From NCBI GenBank assembly GCA_910574455.1, contig CAJSYZ010000004.1, forward strand, positions 124,001 to 188,000: 64,000 nt of DNA, written 5' to 3'. Of this stretch, positions 11,582-21,415 are shown one piece after another. A model generated the notes under the pieces. It had not been told where the DNA came from. It saw only the letters and a program-made list of their open reading frames with translations, and searched no databases. This DNA is from Trichaptum fuscoviolaceum (lineage: Eukaryota; Basidiomycota; Agaricomycetes; Hymenochaetales; Trichaptaceae). Position numbers and translations under genes: made by a program. Every line of letters starts with the position of its first letter. Within the stretch, counting starts at the first letter, position 1.

Positions 11582-14046
11582 TTAGTAGTAACTGTTTCTA
11601 GAAGGAGACCTTTCTTCCTGCTTGCCATTAGGAAGATACATCGATGTGACAATATCCTCAGGCTTTCGGTTTATCACTTCGCTTAGATAATCGCAATACT
11701 GTGAGTTGTAGATCTCTTCCGGTGATAAACTCGTCCTGGCAGTCGAAGCCCCGGCCGTAACCCTCGCTCCGGGTGGTATATCGTCATGTAACTCGCGCAC
11801 CGTTGCCATCAGTTGGTCTTGAAATTCATCATAGCGGGTAATGCGGGTATTTATCACGTAAGCCGGGAACTTCTCAATAGAGTCAAGGACTGCGTCAGTC
11901 CTCTCCTCCCGAGCATGTATGATATCGTTCATTACGCGGCGGATTGAATGGAATAGCGAGTTACCCATGACTGTGTTGAAAAGATCCTCGTTGAGGACTA
12001 TTTGCAACCACCTCTTGACGATTTTAAAACCATGTAGCAAGTTCCGCTGAAGCTTATCCAAGCGACGGACATGACTTGAGTCGATGTTGTTCGAAAAATC
12101 AGCGTGAGAAGAGGGATTAGGCCCCAAGGCCCCCAAGGCCCCCAAGGTCCTTTTCATGTATTCAACAAATTTGATGTGATCGTTGTCGGACTTGACAAGG
12201 TCCGGCACTTCTTCACCGTTATGGAGTGCGACGACCTTGTCCCAAAGTGTGAGCGCCAGTCTCCGTCCAATCTCCGAGTCTTTAAAGACTAGATGCTTGT
12301 GAACGTCAGGCTGAGGGCGTGCCTGAGGCAATCCCCCAAACAGTTCGACCGCAGGCGTTACGAAAGTTCCTGGGTTGTCCACCGTCATTAAGTAGAGCCT
12401 TTCCTCTGCATTGGGCTTGAAATTATGTTGAAGAGCTGCCCATTGTTGGAGGAGTTTGTCAATTTCTACGATGAAATCGTAAAGTGCGTTGTAATGGAGC
12501 TGGAAATATGGTAGAAAGAACCGGAAAGCAGTTATTTTGGTCTCATGAGATTCGTCGTAACACTTTTTTGCACGTTGCTGAGTTGCACGATTCCGGATAA
12601 ATTGGACATGTGGTGGGTCTTTTTCCACAGTGTATAATTTACGACCGGCATCAGGATGTGTCGGGGGAACAGGTGGCAGGTAAAGAAGGTGTCGTTTAAA
12701 GTGTTCATGCATGACGTCATGCAATGCATAAAAGTCGGCGGCAAAGTAATTGGGAGCGCCGGGACGGGATGACGCTAAGTGCTGGGTTCTCTTTACGTCC
12801 TCGCCAGTGAAATCAAGGACAATTGCAGAGCCTTCCCGGAGGTAGGTCAGTAGATTATCTAAAATCTTCCTCATTCTTACAGCGTCGCCTGCTTGCCGTG
12901 ACTAACAAGGGTATGTTTTTAGATGTCACTCTTTTTAGAAATGTGATCATGTTACTTACCCCAGACATTTTGTCTTCCACGAGATCGATTGACGCTGATA
13001 CGTCATTTAAAGTATCTGCAACGTTCTTCTGGACTCCTTCCATCACGGCAAACCTCTTCTCCAAATCCGTAACTCGAGCCCTCAATTCATTGGAATCCTT
13101 TTTATGAAATTCCTCCCATTTTATCAGCTGCTTGGTCAAGTCCTTCAGCTGCTTGACTCCTGCATTTGGATCGTATAAGGGCGCGAGCTCAGAGGGGGTT
13201 GGCGAATGAGATGGACTCTTTGTTATCAAGTGAGCCGATTTGATGTTTTCTGTGCCAGTGAAGGGTTAGCTTTGGACACAGACTATGATAGGAAAGGGAG
13301 GAAGAATGCGTTACCTTCGCTTTGATCGACATTATCAACTTTAGAATCTGATACTCCAATTGCCGGCGAACTGCTCATAGAGTTTTGGGCAGTAATCACT
13401 TTAGAACGCATATCCAACAAGATGTCATTTGGAGTACTAAGTGGGCTGTTGCTAACTCCAGACCGAGGAGCAGGTGAAGGGGTTGACGACTTAAAGACGC
13501 TAATGCGAAGAGTCCGTGGAACACTGATCCTACTTGGAGCAGTCGGATTGTTCTGCGCAACGTCCCGGGAGGAGGGATAGGAACTCGGTGAACCAGAGTT
13601 CTGGTCACACCCTCGAAAGCCACTGGCGCCAGTGACTGTTCCCAAATTTATATGAGGTGTATATTTGTCTTCGCGAACACTGTCTTTATAGTCGCGGTAC
13701 GCCTCCACAGGGTATGAAGAGCTGGTCCTGTCTTGGTATTGCCCACTGGCGCTGGTACTAGTAAGGCTCGGCCCCGGAGTGCTCGTGGGACTGTGCTCAT
13801 GATCGTTCCTCCTCCGTTTATTACTTCTGTCCTTCCTGTGCCAGCCTGAGTGTTTCTGTGAATACGGCGGTGAATAGTGACGTTCATGGGCATTCCAATT
13901 ACCACTGGAACGACGCTCGACAGAAACGCGCTCCGACTCGGATTCGGATTCTTCGAAATAATTGTCAGAACCGGCGAGGGGTCCGACTCAAACTCAGGCT
14001 CACCTTCAAGTTTCGGGATGCGCGGACGCTTCCTATTGTCTGGCAT
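11582..14046 (-). CDS. Unknown 762-aa protein with coiled coil, intact, four exons
   Basis: Exons on the minus strand: 14046-14004, 13950-13315, 13249-12960 and 12901-11582. Introns are GT-AG (53, 65 and 58 bp), the first with a TTCTGAC branch-like site. They sum to 2289 nt, exactly 763 codons including the stop. The N-terminal third is Ser/Pro/Arg-rich and low complexity (SESESERVSVERR, RSNKRRRNDHEHS), followed by a coiled coil (KQLKDLTKQLIKWEEFHKKD). The last 440 residues look globular and alpha-helical (LTYLREGSAIVLDFTGEDVK, FFLPYFQLHYNALYDFIVEI, RRVMNDIIHAREERTD). GALGALGPN comes from a repeated CCCCAAGGC run near 12120-12150. I do not recognise the family. It converges on the Plavaka gene and shares its short-word repeats, so it may be a passenger gene. 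Function not assigned. Confidence 0.7.
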
Positions 14047-14097
14047 AACTGCAAACTGGAGGAGACTTGGAGTCTTGCCGTGAGTAGTGATGCCGAA

Positions 14098-14193
14098 TAT
14101 TAGTAGTAGTAGTGGTAGTGGTAGTAGTGGTACTACCTCACGCGGAAGTTCGGTAGCGAGTAGCAGTAGTAGTAGTAGTAGTAGTAGTAGCAA
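14098..14193. repeat. TAG/GTG trinucleotide microsatellite
   Basis: Runs of TAG and TGG triplets, with the longest pure run of AGT/TAG at about 14162-14190. On the minus strand they read as a run of leucine codons, giving a spurious poly-Leu start. They sit just upstream of the start of the 762-aa gene. Confidence 0.9.
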
Positions 14194-14689
14194 ACTTGAA
14201 GCGGATCAGGCTCACGCTCGGCCTGAGGCTCAGGCTGCCAGTGTAGCCTGAGTGGTTCTAATCGGTAGAGCTACTACTAGTAGTAGTAGAAGTACAAGCT
14301 TGAAGATCTCAGTCAGTGGATGAAGTAGATCTAGAAGGCTGAAAGCTCACTCACCACCAGTGCCAGCAGTCTACAAGTAGGATGAAATTCAGGTGGACTT
14401 CAGGATGAGAGGGCTTCAAGCTGTTGAAGTGCAAAGTTAAAGAACAAGCCTAAGTACTAGATTCGGGCACGACACGTCGCTCAGGCTCACTGGGGTGCAA
14501 CGTCAAGTTGTGGGCATGGGGTACTCAGGCTACTAAATTCGGAACTTGAACTTGAACTAGTTGAAAGTCCGACGACTCGGAGTGGAAACGCTACCTCAGG
14601 CTGCCACGTAGTACTACTAGTACTGCCGTGACTCCCGGGCCGTCGGAGTCGGACATCATGATCACTGCAACTTGAATGCCAGTGATCCA
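14194..14689. other. Non-coding stretch with CAGGCT-type words
   Basis: No gene recognised. CTCAGGCT, GGCTCACTGG, CAGTG and TACTACTAGTAG words recur (14208-14290, 14345-14370, 14479-14530, 14593-14625), matching words in the 7.0-kb and 11.3-kb gaps. This may be a subterminal region of the Plavaka-associated unit; no clear end repeat was found. Confidence 0.4.
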
Positions 14690-15122
14690 ATAAATTTGGC
14701 GTTCCCGTGACCTCCTGCGTCGATTTGACAGATTGGGCGCGCCTCGTCTACCCCGATTTCTGGCCAAGAACGCCAACTTGGCTCCAGCTGCTTCTGAACC
14801 CCCGTCTCTGGTTCAAGTTTCCGCAACCGTTTATAAAGCTGGAGGAGATGGCGGGCAGGCTCCTGCAGACAAACATCGAAAAAGATGTCTTGGTCACGAT
14901 GAGCAATTGGGCCGAAGTTGAGCTGTCGGCTGCTCAAGTCCATTGTAAGTTATCCTTTTCAAGTTGTCACTCAGGCTGACCATCTTCTCACTTGCATCTG
15001 CTCTATTAGATGCGGCAATCAACGCGCACAGCACGTTTGCTGTTGCTTCCGTCTTGAATCAAGATGCCTTGGCCTTACCGGATACAATAATCCATCACTT
15101 CCCAATGCTCGATATTGAGTAG
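14690..15122 (+). pseudogene. C-terminal remnant of a WRN-type 3'-5' exonuclease
   Basis: Two exons joined over an intron at 14944-15008. They read DLTDWARLVYPDFW..., then SNWAEVELSAAQVHYAAINA and a short tail ending DIE. SxWxxxxLSxxQxHYAAxDA is the exo III region of RNase D/WRN-like DnaQ exonucleases. Here the expected catalytic Asp of the YAAxDA motif is replaced by Asn. The exo I and exo II parts upstream are missing. It is most likely a truncated relic. Family call by motif only. Confidence 0.5.
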
Positions 15123-15831
15123 GCTGAGGCCCGTTTGAATAGTGCTAACGGTGTTATCTTGTTGAGTAAATTGTTGAGTGCATGCTCTTGTCTTCAAAAG
15201 TTGCCAGGAGCATCGTGATTGTATCTATTATTGAATTGCTTCTCGTTGAATGATCATTGTAGACTGAGGTTGTCAATGGTGTTTGCTGTCGCTTTCAAGA
15301 TGTCATGAAGATGAAGGTAGCTTGAAATCTCAAAAACAGAGGTTCAAGTTCACTTGAGTACAGTAGTGGTAGTAGTAGTAAATCTCACTTGAGTCTGACT
15401 TGCCACCTGATGTACAGGCTTCCCTCCTTACGCACTGATTTTGTCCTGAAACGCCGTTTTAAGGCCATCAGGCAGCCAGGCAACACTTCAGGCAGGCATG
15501 ACAACGCTTCAACCCATTTAAGGAAGCTCCAGGACGCGCCAGCCGCCGTTAGCAATCTCTGATGTATTACACTTGAGCACTGAAATCCTGACTTGCATTC
15601 TGATGCACTGAGAGACGGCTTGCATCCTGAAACACTCCTTATTTCAGTGAGATAAGGCAATCAGTGTATTTTCAGACGAAGTAGCGACCCTTCAGACAGG
15701 TGCCAGCCAAATCAGGACGCGTCAGGACGCGTCAGTCGCCGTAAGCAAAAGGAAGTTTCCCTGATGTACTAGTAGTACTCATCTTTGTCATCAGCATGTG
15801 ATCGAAATTGACTTATAAGTCGCTTACCCAT
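15123..15831. other. Gene-poor stretch with imperfect CAGGACGCG repeats
   Basis: No gene seen. CAGGACGCGYCAG occurs around 15531 and as a tandem pair at 15715-15735, each followed by a CGCCGTTAGCAA/CGCCGTAAGCAA variant, so one unit of about 40 bases is duplicated about 180 bases apart. Microsatellite TAG triplets occur at 15365-15380. Confidence 0.5.
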
Positions 15832-16260
15832 AAAGGCAATTTCACGTGACCGGATCAGTTTTCGCAGAGAATCCGGACAGTTGCGTTTTTCTAAGGTACC
15901 CAAGCGACCTCTACAGGTCGCGGGAAATACGTGAGAAGAACCTGCTTTTAAAGGTACTTTCGGTACCGAAAGTAAAAGTCACATGACATTTAAAGTTTTG
16001 GCAGAGAAAGTGGACAGTTGCATACGCCATAGGATACCCTGCTACCTTAAGGGTAGCGGGAACAAGCAGTTAGTGGCTGTGAGTTGCTCACAGCAGAGCC
16101 CGCTACCCGTGGATGGTGGTGAAGTTATTGTTAGAGAAACACAAAAACATTTTTCTCTTTATTTCCATACATACAAAATTCTATTAGTATCATTAAACTC
16201 ATCTTCCGAATGCTTGAATGTTTGTTTTGCAATGTCGCTGATTGTCTTCGGGGGCGAGAA
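15832..16260 (+). repeat. R repeat, copy 1 (with internal partial duplication)
   Basis: Core AAGGCAATTTCACGTGAC is followed by GGCAGAGAA, GGACAGTTGCATA and a hairpin built on GCTACC/GGGTAGCGGGAACAAG, then CCCGCTACCCGTG and GTTATTGTTAGAGAAA. The first part occurs twice (15832-15940 and 15975-16060). Between the two parts lies a perfect 20-bp palindrome at 15955-15974. The end (from about 16219) overlaps a copy of the 3' end of the ZC3H3-like gene. The same core recurs at 17331, 19395 and 21320, all in the same direction. Confidence 0.8.
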
Positions 16261-16300
16261 CTGAAACACCCCTCGAGATGTCGCGGAAGGCCTGCATGAG
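16219..16300 (-). pseudogene. Duplicate scrap of the ZC3H3-like gene 3' end
   Basis: About 80 bases match 19651-19730, the last codons of the ZC3H3-like pseudogene, with several substitutions. From about 16310 the sequence switches to another repeat (S). The scrap is non-functional. Confidence 0.7.
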
Positions 16301-16309
16301 TTTTGCTTC

Positions 16310-16570
16310 AAGCGCGTGGACGAGCATGCAAGTAGTCCCTTTCGGCATGGTTGCCTCCAACCACTTCCAGGACTATATGGACAATGGAAAGGCCGGTGGT
16401 CTTGCGCTGTTGCATTCCAACCCACAGGATGGACATACAGACCTCCAACGAGCACAGACCTCTCGCCCTCCATTCCCCAAATCCTCGCCAGACAGCAATC
16501 CCGTCTGCCCTTTACTTACCTACACCTGCACCCCGCGCAAAATTCCCCTGCTAAGCTCAGTACCTTACTC
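16310..16570. repeat. S repeat, copy 1
   Basis: Similar to 20650-20850: both contain GGACGAGC...AGTCCCT-TCGGCAT, GGAAAGGCCGGTGGTCT, CAGACCTCCAACGAGCAC-like text and TTTACTTACCTAC. No coding function recognised. It follows a ZC3H3-like fragment in both places, so a larger unit was duplicated. Confidence 0.7.
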
Positions 16571-17170
16571 CGAGCACTCGAGTTCCATTGGATTGACAGC
16601 ATTTGTGCTAAAAGATGATTGCGACTATCAATGTTGGGAGTGCGGCTTGTAGAGGCAAAATAGAGAAGTGGGTTAAAAAATGGGAGGCAGAGTGTTGAAG
16701 ACGGAAGAAAGACGGGGAAGGAGTTGCGCAATGCTCGGCCACAAATAATGGCATGTCACTTAAACTTTACTTCCAGCCTCCTTATGATCAACGCCTTTCT
16801 TAACATCGTTGCCATATGTGCTGGATGTGCGGTGATGGGGTAACCGCGGCTTGCGGACAGTTGCTGCAGCCGTCATCGCCTCGTTCTGAGCGAGTTCAGA
16901 TGCTACAGTTGGGTCGGGCGCTAAACGCTGGCGAGCAACTTTGCAGGGCACGCGCAAGCATGCGGTGCGTGCGCTCTGTATGCGCGTAGGACGAAGCGTC
17001 ATGTGCCCTGTAGTTGGCACTTCTGCTTGAAAGATGCTATGCAACCAGATCATGATGTGAGTGGCCGTTCATTCGTGAGTTTGATGCTTGCTTACCCTGT
17101 ATACCATTCTGACTTTGGCTTTGAAAAAGCGCCTGCAACTAGCCGTTTGATTGCGATAGCGAAGACATGT
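16571..17170. other. No recognisable gene
   Basis: I see no protein family, RNA gene or repeat here beyond short open frames on both strands. It lies between S copy 1 and R copy 2. Confidence 0.5.
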
Positions 17171-17565
17171 CTCGCTGCTGAAGACGACGAAGAAGAAACA
17201 AGACGAACGTTAAGCGTTGGCGACGATGGCGAGAAGCTGCGCATTGCGCAATGTCTCAGATTGCGTCATCATTAGTAATTCAGTCCATCAGAACCTTCGA
17301 ATGGAACGCCTTCTTTAATAGGCAGGTTTAACATATAAGGCAATTTCACGTGACCGATTGACTTTTGGCAGAGAATCCGTACGGTTGCATACCCTAAGAA
17401 TACCCAGCTACCCAAGGGGTAGCGGGAACAAGCAGTTAGTGGCTGCGAGTTCCTCACAGCAGAGCCCGCTACCCGTTGATGGGTGTGAGGTTATTGTTAG
17501 AGAGAAAAAACATTTTTTTTTCTTTACATCCGTACATACAAAATTCTATTATGTTATAATTACAC
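17171..17565 (+). repeat. R repeat, copy 2
   Basis: Includes a left block (AAGCGTTGGCGACGATGGCG, TCTCAGATTGCGTCATCATTAG, CCTTCTTTAATAGGCAGG) and the core from 17337 with CACGTGACC, CCAGCTACCCAAGGGGTAGC and CCCGCTACCCGTT. It ends at ACATACAAAATTCTATTA, where the CSE1 fragment begins on the other strand. Confidence 0.85.
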
Positions 17566-19135
17566 CTGATTTCGGAAGGGGTACAAAAAGCAAATCACAT
17601 CAACCTGGAGAATTGGATGCACGGAGTTCTCACCGGCTTGTAGGTCCTCGTACACATATTGCAAGAAGAACTGCATGACGTCCACGAGAGCATTCGTGCT
17701 TGTAACACCTAGCTATAGATCCACAAGATTATTCACGGTTCCTCCTAAACGATTTGCATCACTCACCTGAGCTGTTGTGCCAACAGTTGCCACCACCGTG
17801 AGCAGGTATACACTCTCATCCTTCCTCTTCCAACTCTCCTTGTCACCCTTCTTCCTGTTGTGCTCCTCCAGTCCGTTCCCTACTAGCGTTAAGAGGACTT
17901 CGGTTGTCTCAGCCTCGAAACCTGAGGCAATGAGTACAGGGAGAACATTGGCCGCAGCTTGTCGCCACGTGGTTCCCTCCGTAGTCAACCCGCCAATGGA
18001 CCAAGAGGACACCACGAAAGAAAGGTCGACTGGGACATACTCCAGAGGATCGTCCTCAAATTGTTCCACTACGTGTTCTGCAGGTTAAGGTGATATCAGT
18101 AAAAAGATGAGCACGATTAAAGAAGAAGCTTGCGCACCTCGTAATGTGACATTGGGGATAACTACGCCTTTGATCACTAATCGTCTCCCTTTCCGCAAAC
18201 GTGGCCTTGTAGTTTCCTGATAGGATGACCGTTGTAGTCCCTGACTGACCAGTCCGTCATATGCAATTCCAGATCTCTGGCCTCCACCGAGAAGCCCCCC
18301 ACAGCACTGTGACAAATGCCAGCACAGTATTCGAAGATGAGAGGACCTCCAGGTATCGATGCATATAGATCTCGGCGAGCTCGAAGATCGAAGTTTTAAT
18401 TTGGGTAGGGAAAAAGGGAGTCGAATCGTCGGGATCACCGCGCATGTTCTCGAGGTCCCAAGCAAGGAACTTGGCGAGCACTCCCTGCTCAGCGCCAAAG
18501 AAAGCGGAGTGCAAGTCTTCAAAGGCGGGAGGCAGATCCTGGCATGTCAAGTCGTAGAAGATTGACAGAAGCACGACCTGAGCCTGCGCCATCGCTTCAG
18601 TTCCCAATCCATTCTGAAGATAGGTGGCGGTGTGTTCGAAGATTTGAAGAAGGTGCCCGAGAAACGGCTCAAAATGAAGTTGATCGTCGTGTTGAGCGAG
18701 TCTGAGCGTATTTCAGAACGCCAAGGCGCGAAGGTCGAGTGGGCGGTCTTGAGAACAGGAACGTTTGTTGGATAATTTGCAGCGGCGAGGGTGAAGAGAC
18801 GAGCTGATCGATGAGATCTGGCCACTGCTCGGGGAAATCGTACTTGACGACAATGAACACGGCCTCCGCAACCTGCGCTCGTAATGTCTTGTCCGCTGGA
18901 CTCGAAAGCGCAATCATTGCAGGGACCAGCTGACCCTTCAGCTGCGTCTTCTCTGCGTCCGCCAAAGGCGAGTCCTCATCCTCCCATCGCCGTTTTATCG
19001 TGTTCTTGAGATAGACACTGGCTACGAGCCACACCGAACGGTCTTGGGAGACATTGAGTATGAGCTGAAGGAGGAGAGCAAAGAAAGCAGAGTGCGAGTC
19101 TTCAAAGGTGGGCGGCAGATCCTGGCAGGTCAAGT
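17566..19135 (-). pseudogene. CSE1/CAS exportin N-terminal half, multiply broken
   Basis: Relic of CSE1 (exportin-2), the importin-beta family protein that recycles importin-alpha from the nucleus. On the minus strand, recognisable blocks in order are WLVASVYLKNTIKRRWEDED, AQVAEAVFIVVKYDFPEQWP, LKTAHSTFAPWRSEIRSDSL, FYDLTCQDLPPAFEDLHSAF, WDLENMRGDPDDSTPFFPTQ, VIPNVTLR/EHVVEQFEDDPLEYVPVDL across an intron, and ILQVDVICFLYPFRN. At least three frame changes separate these blocks. The C-terminal half is missing, replaced by R copy 2. The extreme 5' end carries a second copy of the FYDLTCQDLPP...FEDSHSAFF segment fused to the N-terminal block, an internal shuffle. It is certainly not functional. 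Confidence 0.85.
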
Positions 19136-19222
19136 CGTAGAAACAAAAACACAAAATATTTGCAATTTAGGGACATGTAGAATAGTTGAAAGAGAAATCA
19201 GTATAAAACTCACGAGGACGCG

Positions 19223-19660
19223 TCGCCATTAGGAGTGTTAATATGTGAGTCCGACATAAGTACAAGAAAGACAAGGACAGCGGTGGCGACGACGGCGTTG
19301 ACGGACAAAGCGCGATGTCTCAGATTGCGTCATTATTAGTAATCAAATCCATCAGAACTTTCTAATCGAACGCCTTCTTTAACAGGCAGGTTTAACATAT
19401 AAGGCAATTTCACGTGACCATTTGACTTTTGGCAGGCGCTGGACACGGTTGCATACCCTAAGAATACCCAGCTACCCAAGGGGTAGCGGGAACAAGCAGT
19501 TAGAGGCTGTGAGTTCCTCACAGCAGAGCCCGCTACCCGTGAATGGGCATGAAGTTATTGTTAAAGAAAGAAAGACATTTGTTTTACATCTATACATACA
19601 AAATTCCATTACTTAATATCATTAAACTCATATCCCAAATGCATGTACTATTGTTTTGCA
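19223..19660 (+). repeat. R repeat, copy 3
   Basis: Same organisation as copies 2 and 4: left block with ACGCGTCGCCATTAGGAGTG and TCTCAGATTGCGTCATTATT, then the core from 19401 with CACGTGACC and the GCTACCC/GGGTAGC hairpin. It ends in the 3' flank of the ZC3H3-like pseudogene. Confidence 0.85.
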
Positions 19661-20495
19661 ATGTCGCTGATCGTCTTCGAGGGCGAGAACTGCAACACAA
19701 GCTCGAGATGACCCAAAGGCCTGCACATTACCATTCTCTTCATCACCATCCTCCTCTTTGTCCTCATTACTCTCACTTTCATTGAATGTGAGAGAGATAA
19801 ATCCATCGCCAATTTTAGCATTATCGCCTGAAAAGAATGGTTGAGAAGCTGGTAATGGGTCAGTATAAGCGGTACCAAGCTCTGAAGATGATAATAGAGC
19901 CGTAGATTGAGCAGACACCTTTGCAGTGTTAGCATCTGCTCTTCGCTTGTTTCCCCAAATAACATAAGGTAGCTTGCACTTAAGATATGGACAAGGGCCC
20001 TTCTCGGCGAAGTCTGGGCACTCCCTTACATGTTGCTTGTTGCTTGTCACAGTTGACACCCTTGTCGCAGTACCCTAGCACAGCAAAGTCGCGGCAGACA
20101 CCATCACGAGGACCGACGCGCACATGGGGAAACGGGCAGTTGTCACCCTTCATACAGCGACCGTTGTTGGCAAAGTGCACACAGAGTGGCGTGCGTTCTG
20201 GGATAATGTCACGGGAAATGGAACAAGTCTCAGCTGTATTTAGGAAGTTCTGCAGTAAGAAAGGCCAGCATATCGCAATCTTGGATGGGTTGTGCTTATA
20301 GGGACATGTCCGCCCACTCGAGCAAACACCTAAGACAAATAGTCAACATTCACAGGCATTGAATTAACTCAGCAAAGCCAGTGCATTGAGAAGAATCCAC
20401 GAACCGGTCGTACACATCCATGGGCATTGTTTATCAACATACTTCATAGACTTCATGGACTTTCCACCTATCCTAATGACTTGCCGTCAGTTAGA
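19628..20495 (-). pseudogene. ZC3H3-like CCCH zinc-finger protein, frameshifted and 5' truncated
   Basis: Blocks on the minus strand: GGKSMKSMKYVDKQCPWMCT, an intron, VCSSGRTCPYKHNPSKIAIC, CVHFANNGRCMKGDNCPFPH, VCRDFAVLGYCDKGVNCDKQ, then ECPDFAEKGPCPYLKCKLP and an acidic tail ending HAFGI. Spacing and order fit the tandem CCCH fingers of ZC3H3-type proteins (nuclear mRNA export and polyadenylation). A 7-bp tandem duplication near 20038-20052 (TTGCTTG twice) shifts the frame between the third and fourth fingers. The 5' part is replaced by S repeat copy 2 at about 20640. Confidence 0.75.
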
Positions 20496-20639
20496 GTTTT
20501 GGGAATGAAACATGATAAAGTACATACTGTACTTCATGGGCTTCTGACTGTTAGTCAACGTCATATCTGATTGTGAGGCATACAACGTAAAGAAGTCAAT
20601 TTCTAAGGTTGCTGAGTTGACCGCAATGCTGGAAAGCTT

Positions 20640-20870
20640 CTGGGTTTCACTTCGAGCATGTGGACGAGCGTGGACATAGTCCCTCTCGGCATACGATATG
20701 GACCGATGGAAAGGCCGGTGGTCTCGCGCTGTCGCATTTCGACCCACAGAATGGACATACACACCTCCAACGAGCACGGACCTCTCGCCCTTCATCCCAC
20801 AAAACCTCGCTGCCTTCCCTTTACTTACCTACATCTGCACCCCATGCAAAATTAAAAGAGGATCCATGGT
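20640..20870. repeat. S repeat, copy 2
   Basis: Matches 16310-16570 with substitutions and small indels. It lies at the broken 5' end of the ZC3H3-like pseudogene. Confidence 0.7.
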
Positions 20871-21104
20871 AGCACTGACAGGCGACGTATCGTTTCCTTC
20901 GTCGTTTGCAAATGTCTATTAGAGGCTAAGTGACTTCGCTCGTTTAGAAAAGGCCCATATTTCACTTACACATCATTCACCCTGAGTATCTACATTCCTG
21001 TCGCCCAATACCAATTTACATGCTCGTGACAGACAAGGTCACCGATGCTGAAGTCCTTCGGTTACAAATATTTGCACAGGCGCCGGGGATGATGTCGAAC
21101 CGTT

Positions 21105-21415
21105 TGCGGGGGCGCGTCGCCATTAGAGGTGTCAATATGTGAGTCCGACGAGAAGAACATGAAAGAGAACATGAAAGAGAACGCACGCTAAGCGTTGGCG
21201 ACGATGGCGAGGACGGACAAGCTGCGTGCGGCACAATGTCTCAGATTGCGTCATCATGATTAATTCAGTTCATCAGAACCTTCGATTAGAATGCCTTCTT
21301 TATTAGGCAGGTTTAACTTATAAGGCAATTTCACGTGACCTTTTGACTTTTGGCAGGCGCGGCGGACAGTTGCATACCCTAAGAATACCCAGCTACCCAA
21401 GGGGTAGCGGGAATA
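21105..21415 (+). repeat. R repeat, copy 4 (3' shortened)
   Basis: Left block from GCGCGTCGCCATTAGAGGTG and core from about 21325. Unlike the others it stops immediately after the GCTACCCAAGGGGTAGCGGGAA hairpin at 21414, then enters unrelated sequence. That marks the hairpin as a natural breakpoint of the repeat. Confidence 0.8.

Noticed and set aside
13648..14193. Open frame starting with a run of about 12 leucines on the minus strand
   Set aside because: The leucines come from the TAG/CTA microsatellite. Splicing the first intron (14003-13951) gives a better gene starting at 14046 in another frame.
15832..16140. R repeat hairpin as a Helitron 3' end
   Set aside because: The hairpin is followed by GGGAACAAGCAGTTAG rather than a clear CTRR terminus, and copies 1-3 continue beyond it. 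Kept only as a hypothesis in the findings.
15832..21415. R repeats as a CRISPR array
   Set aside because: The repeats are hundreds of bases long, diverged, irregularly spaced and in eukaryotic DNA.
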